Assembly (NCBI GenBank): GCA_002314465.1
Contig: DCGA01000186.1
Location: 3,511 to 11,372 of the forward strand
Length of the DNA stretch: 7,862 nucleotides
Origin: a bacterium UBA1790
GTDB taxonomy: Bacteria; Bacteroidota; Bacteroidia; Bacteroidales; Muribaculaceae
Direction: 5' to 3'
The translations under genes and the position numbers were made by a program. Below, one piece after another: positions 1-6,933 of the stretch (position 1 is the stretch's first letter; each line of letters starts with the position of its first letter). The notes below the pieces were generated by a model. That model was not told the DNA's origin and did not search any database. It worked only from the letters and a program-made list of their open reading frames with translations.

Positions 1-102
1 AACGGCGTGACATGGTTCGGCGGCAACAGCACAGGCTATGTAACACTCTCAATGAACTGCACAGGTTCACGTTACTACACCAACCTGTACATAGGCAACT
101 AA
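1..102 (+). CDS. C-terminal end of an unidentified protein (5' truncated by window edge)
   Basis: Frame 1 is open from the first base to a TAA stop at 100-102, giving 33 residues that end in NLYIGN. The piece is rich in Gly, Asn, Thr, Ser and aromatic residues (for example WFGGNSTGY), which suggests the edge strand of an extracellular beta-sandwich domain. That is only inference from composition. It is followed 30 bp later by an intrinsic terminator, which supports a real gene end. Codon choice (AAC, GGC, TAC, ACA) matches the genes downstream. No family can be assigned from 33 residues. Confidence 0.6.
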   Translation, partial: NGVTWFGGNSTGYVTLSMNCTGSRYYTNLYIGN

Positions 103-132
103 AAAATAGAAATTCACCACACATACTTTGAG

Positions 133-160
133 GGGCTACCTGTCACGGGTAGCCCTTTTT
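133..160 (+). terminator. Intrinsic terminator of the left-edge gene
   Basis: A perfect 8-bp stem (GGGCTACC at 133-140, GGTAGCCC at 148-155) with a 7-nt loop is followed directly by five T residues (156-160). It lies 30 bp after the stop codon at 102 and about 70 bp before the pfkA promoter, so it insulates pfkA from the upstream gene. Confidence 0.9.
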
Positions 161-230
161 GTGACTTGGTAACGGCAGCACCACGCCACAGCCTAACACC
201 AATAGAAAATGTTAATTTAGTAAAATTCCA

Positions 231-260
231 TTGAGCGCAACGATTTAATTGCTACCTTTG
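231..260 (+). promoter_or_regulatory. Bacteroidetes-type promoter of pfkA
   Basis: TACCTTTG at 253-260 matches the Bacteroidetes primary-sigma -7 consensus TAnnTTTG exactly. TTG at 231-233 lies 19 bp upstream, the expected distance for the -33 element. Transcription should begin near 266-268, leaving a short leader of about 17 nt before the ATG at 284. That leader contains AGAGG (272-276), a weak Shine-Dalgarno-like stretch. The upstream region (about 200-230) is AT-rich. Confidence 0.75.
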
Positions 261-283
261 CAACGTATAATAGAGGTAAAAAA

Positions 284-1264
284 ATGGCTACAATTAAAAC
301 AATTGGTATTTTAACATCGGGTGGAGACGCACCCGGCATGAACGCCGCCATACGCGCGGTCACACGCTCAGCAATCTTCAACGGTTTCAAGGTTAAGGGT
401 ATCTATCGCGGATACAAAGGACTTATCACCGACGAAATCGTAGACTTCAAGACACAGAACGTATCTAACATCATACAACAGGGTGGTACCATCCTCAAGA
501 CAGCACGCTGCAAGGAGTTCACAACACCCGAAGGCCGCAAACTCGCCTATGAGAACATGCGCAAGCACGAAATCGACGCCCTCGTGGTAATAGGCGGCGA
601 CGGCTCACTCACCGGTGCGCGCATCTTTGCCGAGGAGTTTGACGTGCCCATCGTGGGCCTTCCCGGCACTATCGACAACGACCTGTATGGCACCGACCAC
701 ACCATCGGATACGACACTGCCCTCAACACCATCATGTGGTGCGTTGACCGCATACGCGACACCGCCACAAGCCACGAGCGCCTGTTCTTTATCGAGGTAA
801 TGGGCCGCAACGCAGGCTTCCTGGCCCTTAACGGTGCTATCGCCAGCGGTGCCGAGGCTGCCATCATCCCCGAGATTTCGACTCCCGAGGAACAGCTCGA
901 TCAACTCATCCAGAACGGTTTCCGCAAGAGCAAAAACTCATCTATCGTGCTCGTTGCCGAGAGTCCCCGCACAGGTGGTGCCATGGCACTTGCCGAGCGA
1001 GTACGCAATGAGTATCCCCAGTATGACGTGCGTGTGACCATCCTGGGCCACCTGCAACGCGGCGGACAGCCCACTGCACAAGACCGCATCCTTGCATCAC
1101 GCCTGGGTGCAGCCGCCATCGATGCCCTCATCGAGGGACAGCGCAACGTCATGATAGGCGACGACGACGAGCGCATCGTTTACGTTCCCTTCTCTAAGGC
1201 AATCCACAAAGAGAAACCCGTAGATCCCGAACTGCTCGACACCCTGCGCCGCCTCTCCATCTAA
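284..1264 (+). CDS. pfkA: ATP-dependent 6-phosphofructokinase
   Basis: This cytosolic enzyme phosphorylates fructose 6-phosphate to fructose 1,6-bisphosphate, the committed step of glycolysis. At 326 residues it is close to E. coli PfkA (320) and aligns almost without gaps. Visible motifs are the nucleotide loop [15 protein letters not shown] (8-22), GGDGS (104-108), PGTIDND (127-133) with the catalytic Asp at 131, MGR (173-175) for substrate binding, and ILGHLQRGG (253-261). Gly107 in GGDGS and Gly128 in PGTIDND indicate ATP as phosphoryl donor; PPi-dependent enzymes carry Asp and Lys there. The ATG at 284 puts the family's N-terminal strand at the normal place, 24 bp after a -7 box. The gene is monocistronic, with its own promoter and a hairpin after the stop. 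Two positions equivalent to E. coli effector-site residues (Arg54, Lys214) appear replaced by Thr57 and Asn218, so ADP/PEP control may differ; this rests on a by-eye alignment. Confidence 0.97.
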   Translation: MATIKTIGILTSGGDAPGMNAAIRAVTRSAIFNGFKVKGIYRGYKGLITDEIVDFKTQNVSNIIQQGGTILKTARCKEFTTPEGRKLAYENMRKHEIDALVVIGGDGSLTGARIFAEEFDVPIVGLPGTIDNDLYGTDHTIGYDTALNTIMWCVDRIRDTATSHERLFFIEVMGRNAGFLALNGAIASGAEAAIIPEISTPEEQLDQLIQNGFRKSKNSSIVLVAESPRTGGAMALAERVRNEYPQYDVRVTILGHLQRGGQPTAQDRILASRLGAAAIDALIEGQRNVMIGDDDERIVYVPFSKAIHKEKPVDPELLDTLRRLSI

Positions 1265-1282
1265 GAGAAAACATTTCAATGC

Positions 1283-1323
1283 ACAATACATGTGGCTATC
1301 CGTCAATGGATAGCCACTATTGT
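1283..1323 (+). terminator. Terminator-like hairpin after pfkA
   Basis: A perfect 10-bp stem (GTGGCTATCC at 1292-1301, GGATAGCCAC at 1308-1317) closes a 6-nt loop, 27 bp after the pfkA stop. A second stem segment, ACAATA (1283-1288) with TATTGT (1318-1323), extends it across a 3-nt bulge (CAT, 1289-1291). The 3' side (TATTGTTATA) is U-rich but lacks a clean T run. It could act as a terminator, as a 3' end stabiliser, or both. Confidence 0.7.
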
Positions 1324-1356
1324 TATATCCCACTGCAAAACCGCCCCCGACAACCC

Positions 1357-1375
1357 ATAAAATAGAATATTTTAT
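1357..1375. repeat. AT-only inverted repeat upstream of the lipoprotein operon
   Basis: ATAAAATA (1357-1364) and TATTTTAT (1368-1375) form a perfect 8-bp inverted repeat around GAA. Its centre is about 53 bp upstream of the -7 box at 1419. The position and dyad symmetry would suit a dimeric regulator's operator or an upstream promoter element. With an all-A/T composition in an AT-rich gap, chance is a real alternative. It lacks the GC-rich stem and T-run of a terminator. Confidence 0.35.
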
Positions 1376-1418
1376 AACAATTTCCCACCTTAACCCCACG
1401 ACTATCAGGAATTATTGC

Positions 1419-1426
1419 TATATTTG
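1419..1426 (+). promoter_or_regulatory. Putative -7 box for the lipoprotein/prenyl synthase/tatD operon
   Basis: TATATTTG matches the Bacteroidetes -7 consensus TAnnTTTG and ends 27 bp before the ATG at 1454, giving a predicted leader of about 20 nt. I see no good TTG-type -33 element at the 19-21 bp spacing; the sequence there is TAACCCCACG. The promoter may therefore be weak or activator-dependent. No Shine-Dalgarno sequence precedes the ATG, which is usual in this phylum. Confidence 0.55.
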
Positions 1427-1453
1427 TAGGTTAGAATTAAATATAGCATACTG

Positions 1454-1777
1454 ATGAAAAGGTTTTTGATATACTGTGCGGCTGCCGCGATGCTGGCATC
1501 ATGCGGCTCGAGCGACGGAGCGAGCAAGGTGGGCAAGGCAAGTGACGACGAGATTGTCGCCATGGCAAACGCCGCCGCCGAGCGCATCGCCAACAGCGAC
1601 CGCAACGACACGCTGGCTATCCAAAGCGCCATCATGGAAGCAAGGGCCGAGCGCAGCACGTTTGCCATAACAGGCAACAACAAAGCGGCCGAGGCCTATG
1701 ACGAGGCTTTGCACAACAAACTCACAGAACTCGATAAGGCCCTGTGCGATACTCTATTTCCCCAAAAACAACAATAA
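1454..1777 (+). CDS. Small predicted lipoprotein of unknown function (107 aa)
   Basis: I do not recognise a family. The N-terminus is a lipoprotein signal peptide: MKRF, a hydrophobic Ala-rich core, then lipobox LASC (14-17), with Cys17 the predicted lipidated residue. The sequence after the Cys is GSSDGA, without the strong acidic run linked to surface export in Bacteroidetes, so the final membrane face is unclear. Residues about 30-100 are rich in Ala, Glu, Arg and Asn with heptad-like spacing and probably form two or three helices. The product is first in a four-gene operon. The next gene, also a lipoprotein, begins 3 bp after its stop. The two mature proteins show no clear similarity by eye. 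The 5' placement suggests a cell-envelope role for the operon, but nothing links it directly to isoprenoid synthesis. Confidence 0.8.
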   Translation: MKRFLIYCAAAAMLASCGSSDGASKVGKASDDEIVAMANAAAERIANSDRNDTLAIQSAIMEARAERSTFAITGNNKAAEAYDEALHNKLTELDKALCDTLFPQKQQ

Positions 1778-1780
1778 GAT

Positions 1781-2410
1781 ATGAAATACATCCTCACATT
1801 GTTATCAATCCTCGCGGTGGCATTGACGCTCACAAGTTGCAACGGCAGTGACAAGGGCACTGAAGCTGCACGTCAGTTGAATGCTGCATGGGGCAATCCC
1901 GATGCAATAAAGCAAATCGCAGCCAACTATGCGGCATCACGCGACAGCCTCTTCATTCCCGGCGAAGCAAGCATGATGAACAGCGCATTCATTGACGCGT
2001 GTGCCGGCAACGACTCTCTGCAAGTGCTTGCACAAGCCATCGCACTCGACGTGACCGAACTGGGCAAGGCGAACGGCACCTACATTGTCGACGGACTCAA
2101 GAGCGGCTCACTCGATGGCAAGACTGCGGCATCGCGACTGGGCATGATAGACATGGCACTGTCTATGCTGGGCCGCAGCAATGACATCACCGCTTGTTTT
2201 GCTGCAATAGACGAGGTGGCACAGTCACTATCGGAGGAACAGCAGATGCAGGTGTATGCCCGCAGTTGCTCACCCTCGGCACTGGGCGATGCCATGAAGG
2301 CCGAACGCGCAAGCAATAGCGCCGATACCGACCGCCGCGCAAAGATCGTAGAAAGCATCTTCACAGGTGAAGACTTAGAAACATTCAAAACGCACTACTA
2401 TAGCAAATGA
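1781..2410 (+). CDS. Predicted lipoprotein of unknown function (209 aa)
   Basis: No family is recognised. The N-terminus is a type II signal peptide: MKYI, a long hydrophobic stretch, and lipobox LTSC (17-20), with Cys20 the predicted lipid anchor followed by NGSDKG. The mature part (about 190 residues) looks largely helical and Ala/Ser/Asp-rich. It has one short Gly-rich turn (about 104-115) and additional Cys residues near 74, 138 and 163. No metal-binding or catalytic motif stands out. The gene starts 3 bp after the upstream lipoprotein gene and its stop overlaps the prenyl synthase start (ATGA at 2407-2410), so translation of the two is probably coupled. The exported lipoprotein and the cytosolic enzyme would act in different compartments, so the coupling may reflect dosage more than contact. 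Confidence 0.82.
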   Translation: MKYILTLLSILAVALTLTSCNGSDKGTEAARQLNAAWGNPDAIKQIAANYAASRDSLFIPGEASMMNSAFIDACAGNDSLQVLAQAIALDVTELGKANGTYIVDGLKSGSLDGKTAASRLGMIDMALSMLGRSNDITACFAAIDEVAQSLSEEQQMQVYARSCSPSALGDAMKAERASNSADTDRRAKIVESIFTGEDLETFKTHYYSK

Positions 2411-3387
2411 AGACTTTTGACCAATATCTCGCAGTAGTAAACGATGCCATCAACGGCATCAAAGACCGATATCCCAAGCAGCCCGCCGACCTCTATAACC
2501 CCATCTACTACACGATGGCACTGGGCGGCAAGCGTCTGCGCCCCGTACTCGTGCTCATGGCATGCGAGGCTGTGGGTGGCAAGGCAGGCGAAGCCCTGAT
2601 TCCCGCCGTGGGCCTTGAACTGTTCCATAACTTCACCCTGCTGCACGACGACCTCATGGACCGTGCCGACGTGCGCCGCGGCAAACCCACCGTTTACCGC
2701 AAGTGGAACGACAACGTGGCTATCCTGAGCGGCGATGCCATGCTCACCATGGCCACCCAGCACATTGCCCGTGCACGCGCTGAGGTACTGCCCCAGGTCA
2801 TGGAGTTGTATAACAAGACAGCGATGGAAATCTACGAGGGTCAGCAATGGGATATGGACTTCGAGGACCGTAGCGACGTAAAGGTCGATGAATACCTTGA
2901 GATGATTCGCCTCAAGACATCCGTTCTGCTGGGTTGTGCCACCAAGATGGGAGCCATCCTGGGCGGAGCCAGCAAAGCAACCGCCGAGGACTTTTATCGC
3001 GTGGGCGTGAGCGTGGGACTGGCGTTCCAGTTGCAAGACGACGTACTCGACGTGTGGGGTGACCCCGCAACCTTCGGCAAGGCTACCGGTGGCGACATCA
3101 TGAACAACAAGAAGACATTCCTGCTCATCAACGCCATGAACATGGCCACAGGCGACGATGCCGAGCAACTCAAGCACTGGCTTGATGCGACCGGCGCTGC
3201 TCCCGAAGAGAAAATCCCGGCCGTTACCGCGATTTACGAGAAACTGGGTCTGCGCCAACTGAGCGAGGAATACATCAACATGTATAGCAACCATGCACTC
3301 GAAACCCTTGCGGCAATGCGCATCGACAACGAGGCAAAGGAAGCATTCCACAACCTTATCGTCAAACTGATAAAGCGCGACCGATGA
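2407..3387 (+). CDS. Trans-polyprenyl diphosphate synthase (IspA/IspB superfamily)
   Basis: This cytosolic enzyme condenses isopentenyl diphosphate onto an allylic diphosphate to extend linear isoprenoids. All class signatures are present in 326 residues: GGKRLRP (40-46), the first Asp-rich motif DDLMD (81-85) followed by RRGKPT (90-95), and the second Asp-rich motif in FQLQDDVLD (207-215) with DDVLD at 211-215. A KKT segment (235-237) supplies the expected Lys. The first motif is DDxxD, without the two-residue insertion of typical bacterial farnesyl synthases. Phe76 lies five residues before it, where a bulky side chain limits chain length in short-chain enzymes. A C15-C20 product is my inference; a longer quinone side chain is not excluded. 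The start overlaps the upstream lipoprotein stop and the end overlaps the tatD start, each by 4 bp. No gene symbol is given because product length cannot be settled from sequence alone. Confidence 0.93.
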   Translation: MKTFDQYLAVVNDAINGIKDRYPKQPADLYNPIYYTMALGGKRLRPVLVLMACEAVGGKAGEALIPAVGLELFHNFTLLHDDLMDRADVRRGKPTVYRKWNDNVAILSGDAMLTMATQHIARARAEVLPQVMELYNKTAMEIYEGQQWDMDFEDRSDVKVDEYLEMIRLKTSVLLGCATKMGAILGGASKATAEDFYRVGVSVGLAFQLQDDVLDVWGDPATFGKATGGDIMNNKKTFLLINAMNMATGDDAEQLKHWLDATGAAPEEKIPAVTAIYEKLGLRQLSEEYINMYSNHALETLAAMRIDNEAKEAFHNLIVKLIKRDR

Positions 3388-4154
3388 TTGATACCCACAG
3401 CCACATATACTGCGACGCATTTGACGAAGACCGCGACGAGGTGGTTGCACGCGCACAGCAGGCAGGCATCAACCACATAATTCTCCCTAATGAGAATCTC
3501 AAGAGTGTGGAGTTGTTGCGCCGCATGCACAGCCAGTACCCCGACTATACATCAATGGCGGTGGGACTGCATCCCGAAGAGGTGCGTCCCGACTACCTTG
3601 AGGAGTTAAACGCCATGCGCCACATGCTCGACAGCGACGAGTTTATCGCCGTAGGCGAGATAGGCATTGACCTTTACTGGGACAAGACCTACCGCAACGA
3701 GCAGATGGAAGCCCTCAAGATACAGTTGCAGTGGTGTGTAGACAAAGACATCCCCTTCATCATGCACTGCCGCGACGGTATGGACGAAATACTTGAGGTG
3801 ATGGACAGCATGCCCCGGTTGCCTCGCGGCGTGTTCCATTGCTTCGGCGGCGATGCCGAGGACGTGAAGCGCCTGCGCCAGCGCGGTGACTTCTACTTCG
3901 GTGTGGGAGGTGTAGTGACCTTCAAGAAGAGTACGCTGCCCGCCTTGCTTCCCGAGATAGGGCTCGACCGCATCGTGCTTGAGACCGACGCGCCCTACCT
4001 TGCCCCCGTGCCCATGCGCGGCAAACGCAACGAGAGCAGTTTTATTCCCTATATCAACGACTTCATCGCCCAGACGCTGGGTGTGACACCCGAGGAAGTA
4101 TCGCGCGTCACCGACCGTAACGCCCGCACCCTCTTCGGGCTCGATGCCGGGTGA
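3384..4154 (+). CDS. TatD-family metal-dependent hydrolase (DNase-like)
   Basis: TatD proteins are cytosolic TIM-barrel metallohydrolases of the amidohydrolase superfamily, several with 3'-5' DNase activity and some with D-aminoacyl-tRNA deacylase activity. At 256 residues this one has the normal length. Metal ligands are visible: His5 and His7 in DTHSHIY, Glu92 in VGEIGID, His128 in MHCRDG, His152 in FHCFGG, and Asp202 in LETDAPYL. The family's PMRGKRNES element is at 210-218. The ATG at 3384 overlaps the prenyl synthase stop (ATGA), and it yields an N-terminus that starts exactly at the family's first strand. It is the last gene of the operon; the next gene has its own promoter. No obvious terminator hairpin follows it. 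The exact substrate is unknown, and whether it is the TatD, YcfH or YjjV type is not settled. Confidence 0.95.
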   Translation: MIDTHSHIYCDAFDEDRDEVVARAQQAGINHIILPNENLKSVELLRRMHSQYPDYTSMAVGLHPEEVRPDYLEELNAMRHMLDSDEFIAVGEIGIDLYWDKTYRNEQMEALKIQLQWCVDKDIPFIMHCRDGMDEILEVMDSMPRLPRGVFHCFGGDAEDVKRLRQRGDFYFGVGGVVTFKKSTLPALLPEIGLDRIVLETDAPYLAPVPMRGKRNESSFIPYINDFIAQTLGVTPEEVSRVTDRNARTLFGLDAG

Positions 4155-4182
4155 CCGCATTTAGCATTTTTAAGGCTGACAA

Positions 4183-4215
4183 TGTGGTAGATGTGCAACA
4201 GAATTACTAACTTTG
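4183..4215 (+). promoter_or_regulatory. Bacteroidetes-type promoter of the GHL10 glycosidase gene
   Basis: TAACTTTG at 4208-4215 fits the -7 consensus TAnnTTTG perfectly. A weak -33-like TGTG sits at 4183-4186, 21 bp upstream. The start point should be near 4222, giving an AT-rich leader of about 40 nt that ends in AAAAAAACCTATCATAA before the ATG at 4263. The leader has no Shine-Dalgarno sequence. Confidence 0.65.
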
Positions 4216-4262
4216 CGACGATATAGACTAAGTGGACAATCCATTAAAAAAACCTATCATAA

Positions 4263-6908
4263 ATGAAAAAATTTAACCTCTCTATCGCTGTAGTGCTCAT
4301 CATGCTCGCAATAAGCAACTTAGCAGCACAAGCAGCACAATTCATGACACCCAAGAGCGAGTTCCGCTCGGCATGGGTGGCTACCGTGTGGTGCCTTGAC
4401 TGGCCCGCCGACGGTTCGCGTGGTACCGGCGAAACCAATGCAACCAAGATGAAGCAACAACTCAATGTGCTTCTCGATTCATTACAGCGCAACAACTTCA
4501 ACGCAGTGAACCTACAGGTGCGCTCCATGTGCGACGCCTTCTACAAGTCGAGTTACGAGCCCTGGTCAAGTTACATCAGCGGCACGCGCGGTGCAGCACC
4601 CGCATTCGACCCCCTGGAGTATGCAGTGCAAGAGTGCCACAAGCGCGGTATGGAATGCCACGCATGGGTAAACCCCTATCGCTTCAGCACCGGCAGTGAC
4701 TGGAACACCGCCCAAGACCAAGAACTCAAGAACAACGGTTGGTTGCTCACCTACGGCTCTACAATCATCCTTGATCCCGGCCAGCAGCGCACCATCGACC
4801 GCATCGTGAACGTATGTAAGGAGATTATCTCAAACTACGATGTTGACGGTTTGCTCTATGACGACTACTTCTATCCCAGCGGCATCCCCAGCAACAGCAC
4901 AGCAGGCGACTACACCGAGTGGCAGCAGAGCGGCACAACACTGTCGATAGGCGACTGGCGCCGTGACAACGTGAACCGCATGGTCAAGGCCGTTTATGAC
5001 ATGATACAGGAAACCCGCCCCGAGGTGCGCTTCGGTATCTCTCCCGCCGGTGTTGCCGCATCATCGTCGAGCGTAGCATCGAAATATGGCGTTGAGCCCT
5101 GTCCCCGTGGCAGCGACTGGCAGTACAACGGCATCTTCAGTGACCCCCTGGCGTGGATGAGCAGCCACACAATCGACTATATGTCACCGCAGGTTTACTG
5201 GACCACAGTTCACTCAAGCAACCCCTTTGAACCCATTGCAACATGGTGGAACAAGATGGCAAAGACCTTTGGCCGCCATATGTTTGTATCGCACTCAATC
5301 TCGAGCCTTACCAAGAACAGCAAGGGTACAGCCAATCCCCAGCCCCTTAGTTCGTACAACCAGGAATACCTGTACGACGAGTATGCCAACGAGGTAGAGA
5401 TTACCCGCACCACCAACCTTGACAACGCTTCCGGTTCAATCTTCTACTCATGCAAGTATCTCTACAACCTGGGCGCAAGCGAGGCAATGGCAAACTTCCT
5501 GAAGCGCACCGCTTACAAGTTCCAGGCACTGCCTCCCGCAATGCCCTGGAAGACCGGTAACAACCCCGGCACAGTGAAGAACCTTGCACAATCAGGTACC
5601 AACCTTACATGGGAGGGCTATGACAACGTGCGTTACACAGTCTATGCGTTCCCCAGAACAATGGCTCACGAGAACTTCGAAAAGAACGTAGAGTACCTGC
5701 TCGGTATGTGCTACGGTACTACATATGCAATCCCCGCCAAGTATCAGAGCGGCTACCAGTATGCAGTGTGCGTCCTCGACCGCGTAGGCAACGAGTATGA
5801 CCCCGAATTCCTGGGCGAAAGCTATGACCCGCTGCCCTCACCCACACTGGTATCACCCGCCGATGGTGCTACAAGCTATGCCCCCTTCGACTTCACTTGG
5901 CAGCCCGTTGAAGGCGCAACAAGCTATACCGTAGAAGTAGCAAGCGACGAGGCATTCTCTAACGTGCTGGGTACTGCCACAGTGACCACAACAAGCGTTT
6001 CGACCCGCGAGTTCTCGGGCCTTGAAAGCGATGAGGTACACTACTGGCGAGTTCAGGCAAGTGCCGAAGGCTGGGCCAACGGTGTAAGCCAATCACGCTC
6101 GGTAACCCCCGTGTTCCTTAAGATTACATCTCCTGCCAACGAGCAAAAGGCACTTGAGACAACACTTACCATCACCTGGAACGTGCCCGACGCAACCACC
6201 GAGGCAACACTTAACATCGCAACCGATGCCGACATGAAGAATGTGGCATACAGCACCAAGGCTACAGGCGGCACTCATGCCGTTCCCGAAGGCAAACTCA
6301 ACGACGGAACCAAGTACTATGCACAGGTATCTCTCACCTATAACGGCGAGGCACTTGTATCGCCCGTTGTAGAATTTACCACACAGGTACAGGCACCCAA
6401 GTTTGCATGCCCCGCAAGCGACGGAGCATCGGTCTATGGCAGCGACTACATCAGCGTTGTTCCCCAACCCGAGGCAGTGAGCTACACCGTGGAAATCTCG
6501 GCATCGGCAACCTCATGGGGCCGCACACGCTTCGTGCAGAGCATAAGCGAGGGTACACAGGTAAACGCTCCGGCATCAGAAATCAAGGTAAGCAGCAAAC
6601 TCCTTACCGAAGGCACAACATACTATGCACGCGCTAAAGCTACATTCCTTGACAACGACGGTGCTAACCGCACCACCGACTACTGCGATGTGGTATCATT
6701 CGTCTACCACGCAGAGAAACCCCAGTACAAGACCGGTGACGTGAACGGCGACGGCGAAATTGACGTAACCGACATCAACATCCTCATCAACATCGTGCTG
6801 GGCAACGACAGTGCCGACAAGTATGAGGGCCGTGCATTTGTTGCAGGTCACGATACTGTAGATGTGAGCGACATCAACGCTCTCATCAACATTATCCTCA
6901 CGATGTAA
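4263..6908 (+). CDS. Secreted GHL10 (DUF187) glycosidase-like protein with Fn3-like modules and a dockerin-like C-terminus
   Basis: The 881-residue product has a type I signal peptide (1 to about 24, ending AAQA) and no lipobox. Residues about 30-420 form a glycosyl-hydrolase-like TIM barrel of the GHL10/DUF187 family: RSAWVATVWCLDWP (35-48), MECHAWVNPYRF (130-141), YDVDGLLYDDYFYP (192-205) with conserved acidic residues, FGISPAG (257-263) and YMSPQVYW (306-313). After it come a Fn3-like segment (about 430-520) and three more beta-sandwich modules (about 525-615, 617-707, 709-815), the first with the SusE/Fn3-like signature SPADGATSY (531-539). Residues 824-881 are dockerin-like; the first calcium loop is complete (Asp826, Asn828, Asp830, Asp834, Asp837) and the second degenerate. 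The E. coli relative DigH (YddW) cleaves denuded peptidoglycan glycans, so a glycan substrate outside the cytoplasm is likely, but the actual one is unknown. The gene has its own promoter and terminator. Confidence 0.92.
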   Translation: MKKFNLSIAVVLIMLAISNLAAQAAQFMTPKSEFRSAWVATVWCLDWPADGSRGTGETNATKMKQQLNVLLDSLQRNNFNAVNLQVRSMCDAFYKSSYEPWSSYISGTRGAAPAFDPLEYAVQECHKRGMECHAWVNPYRFSTGSDWNTAQDQELKNNGWLLTYGSTIILDPGQQRTIDRIVNVCKEIISNYDVDGLLYDDYFYPSGIPSNSTAGDYTEWQQSGTTLSIGDWRRDNVNRMVKAVYDMIQETRPEVRFGISPAGVAASSSSVASKYGVEPCPRGSDWQYNGIFSDPLAWMSSHTIDYMSPQVYWTTVHSSNPFEPIATWWNKMAKTFGRHMFVSHSISSLTKNSKGTANPQPLSSYNQEYLYDEYANEVEITRTTNLDNASGSIFYSCKYLYNLGASEAMANFLKRTAYKFQALPPAMPWKTGNNPGTVKNLAQSGTNLTWEGYDNVRYTVYAFPRTMAHENFEKNVEYLLGMCYGTTYAIPAKYQSGYQYAVCVLDRVGNEYDPEFLGESYDPLPSPTLVSPADGATSYAPFDFTWQPVEGATSYTVEVASDEAFSNVLGTATVTTTSVSTREFSGLESDEVHYWRVQASAEGWANGVSQSRSVTPVFLKITSPANEQKALETTLTITWNVPDATTEATLNIATDADMKNVAYSTKATGGTHAVPEGKLNDGTKYYAQVSLTYNGEALVSPVVEFTTQVQAPKFACPASDGASVYGSDYISVVPQPEAVSYTVEISASATSWGRTRFVQSISEGTQVNAPASEIKVSSKLLTEGTTYYARAKATFLDNDGANRTTDYCDVVSFVYHAEKPQYKTGDVNGDGEIDVTDINILINIVLGNDSADKYEGRAFVAGHDTVDVSDINALINIILTM
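6743..6905 (+). other. Dockerin-like domain coding segment (two-repeat calcium-binding tail)
   Basis: This segment encodes residues 827-880 of the GHL10 protein, plus the Asp826 codon just before. The first repeat has the full D-x-N-x-D-G-x-x-D-x-x-D loop followed by the helix INILINIVLG. The second repeat keeps only the last two acidic positions (Asp867, Asp870) and the helix INALINIILT; positions 1, 3 and 5 are Phe859, Ala861 and His863. Many Bacteroidales secreted proteins carry such tails although cellulosomes are not established in the group, so cohesin binding should not be assumed. Confidence 0.8.
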
Positions 6909-6925
6909 CACACAAGTTGTAAATG

Positions 6926-6933
6926 TATATCTG
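6926..6933 (+). promoter_or_regulatory. Weak candidate -7 box before the exported-protein gene
   Basis: TATATCTG differs from TAnnTTTG at one position. No TTG lies at the right distance upstream. If used, transcription would start near 6940, inside the left arm of the terminator hairpin, and the mRNA would escape termination. Listed only because no better promoter for the downstream gene is visible. Confidence 0.25.

Noticed and set aside
214..227. Short AT inverted repeat (AATTT/AAATT) upstream of the pfkA promoter
   Set aside because: Only 5 bp arms in an AT-rich stretch, easily expected by chance.
2398..3456. 352-codon open frame on the minus strand opposite the prenyl synthase
   Set aside because: It lies wholly opposite a gene with full family motifs and its composition (many Cys, His and Val) is that of a codon-bias shadow; no start context or family signature is present.
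3606..4160. 184-codon minus-strand open frame opposite tatD
   Set aside because: Same reason: an antisense shadow of a well-supported gene with His/Gly-rich artefactual composition and no motif.
4155..4182. Possible terminator after tatD around the TTTTT run at 4168-4172
   Set aside because: No stable stem precedes the T run.
5862..5930. Repeated GATSY-coding DNA inside the GHL10 gene
   Set aside because: This is explained by the Fn3/SusE-like module signature within the protein and not by a DNA-level repeat element.
6740..6905. Cellulosome membership suggested by the dockerin-like tail
   Set aside because: No cohesin or scaffoldin is in the window and such tails are common on non-cellulosomal secreted proteins of Bacteroidales.
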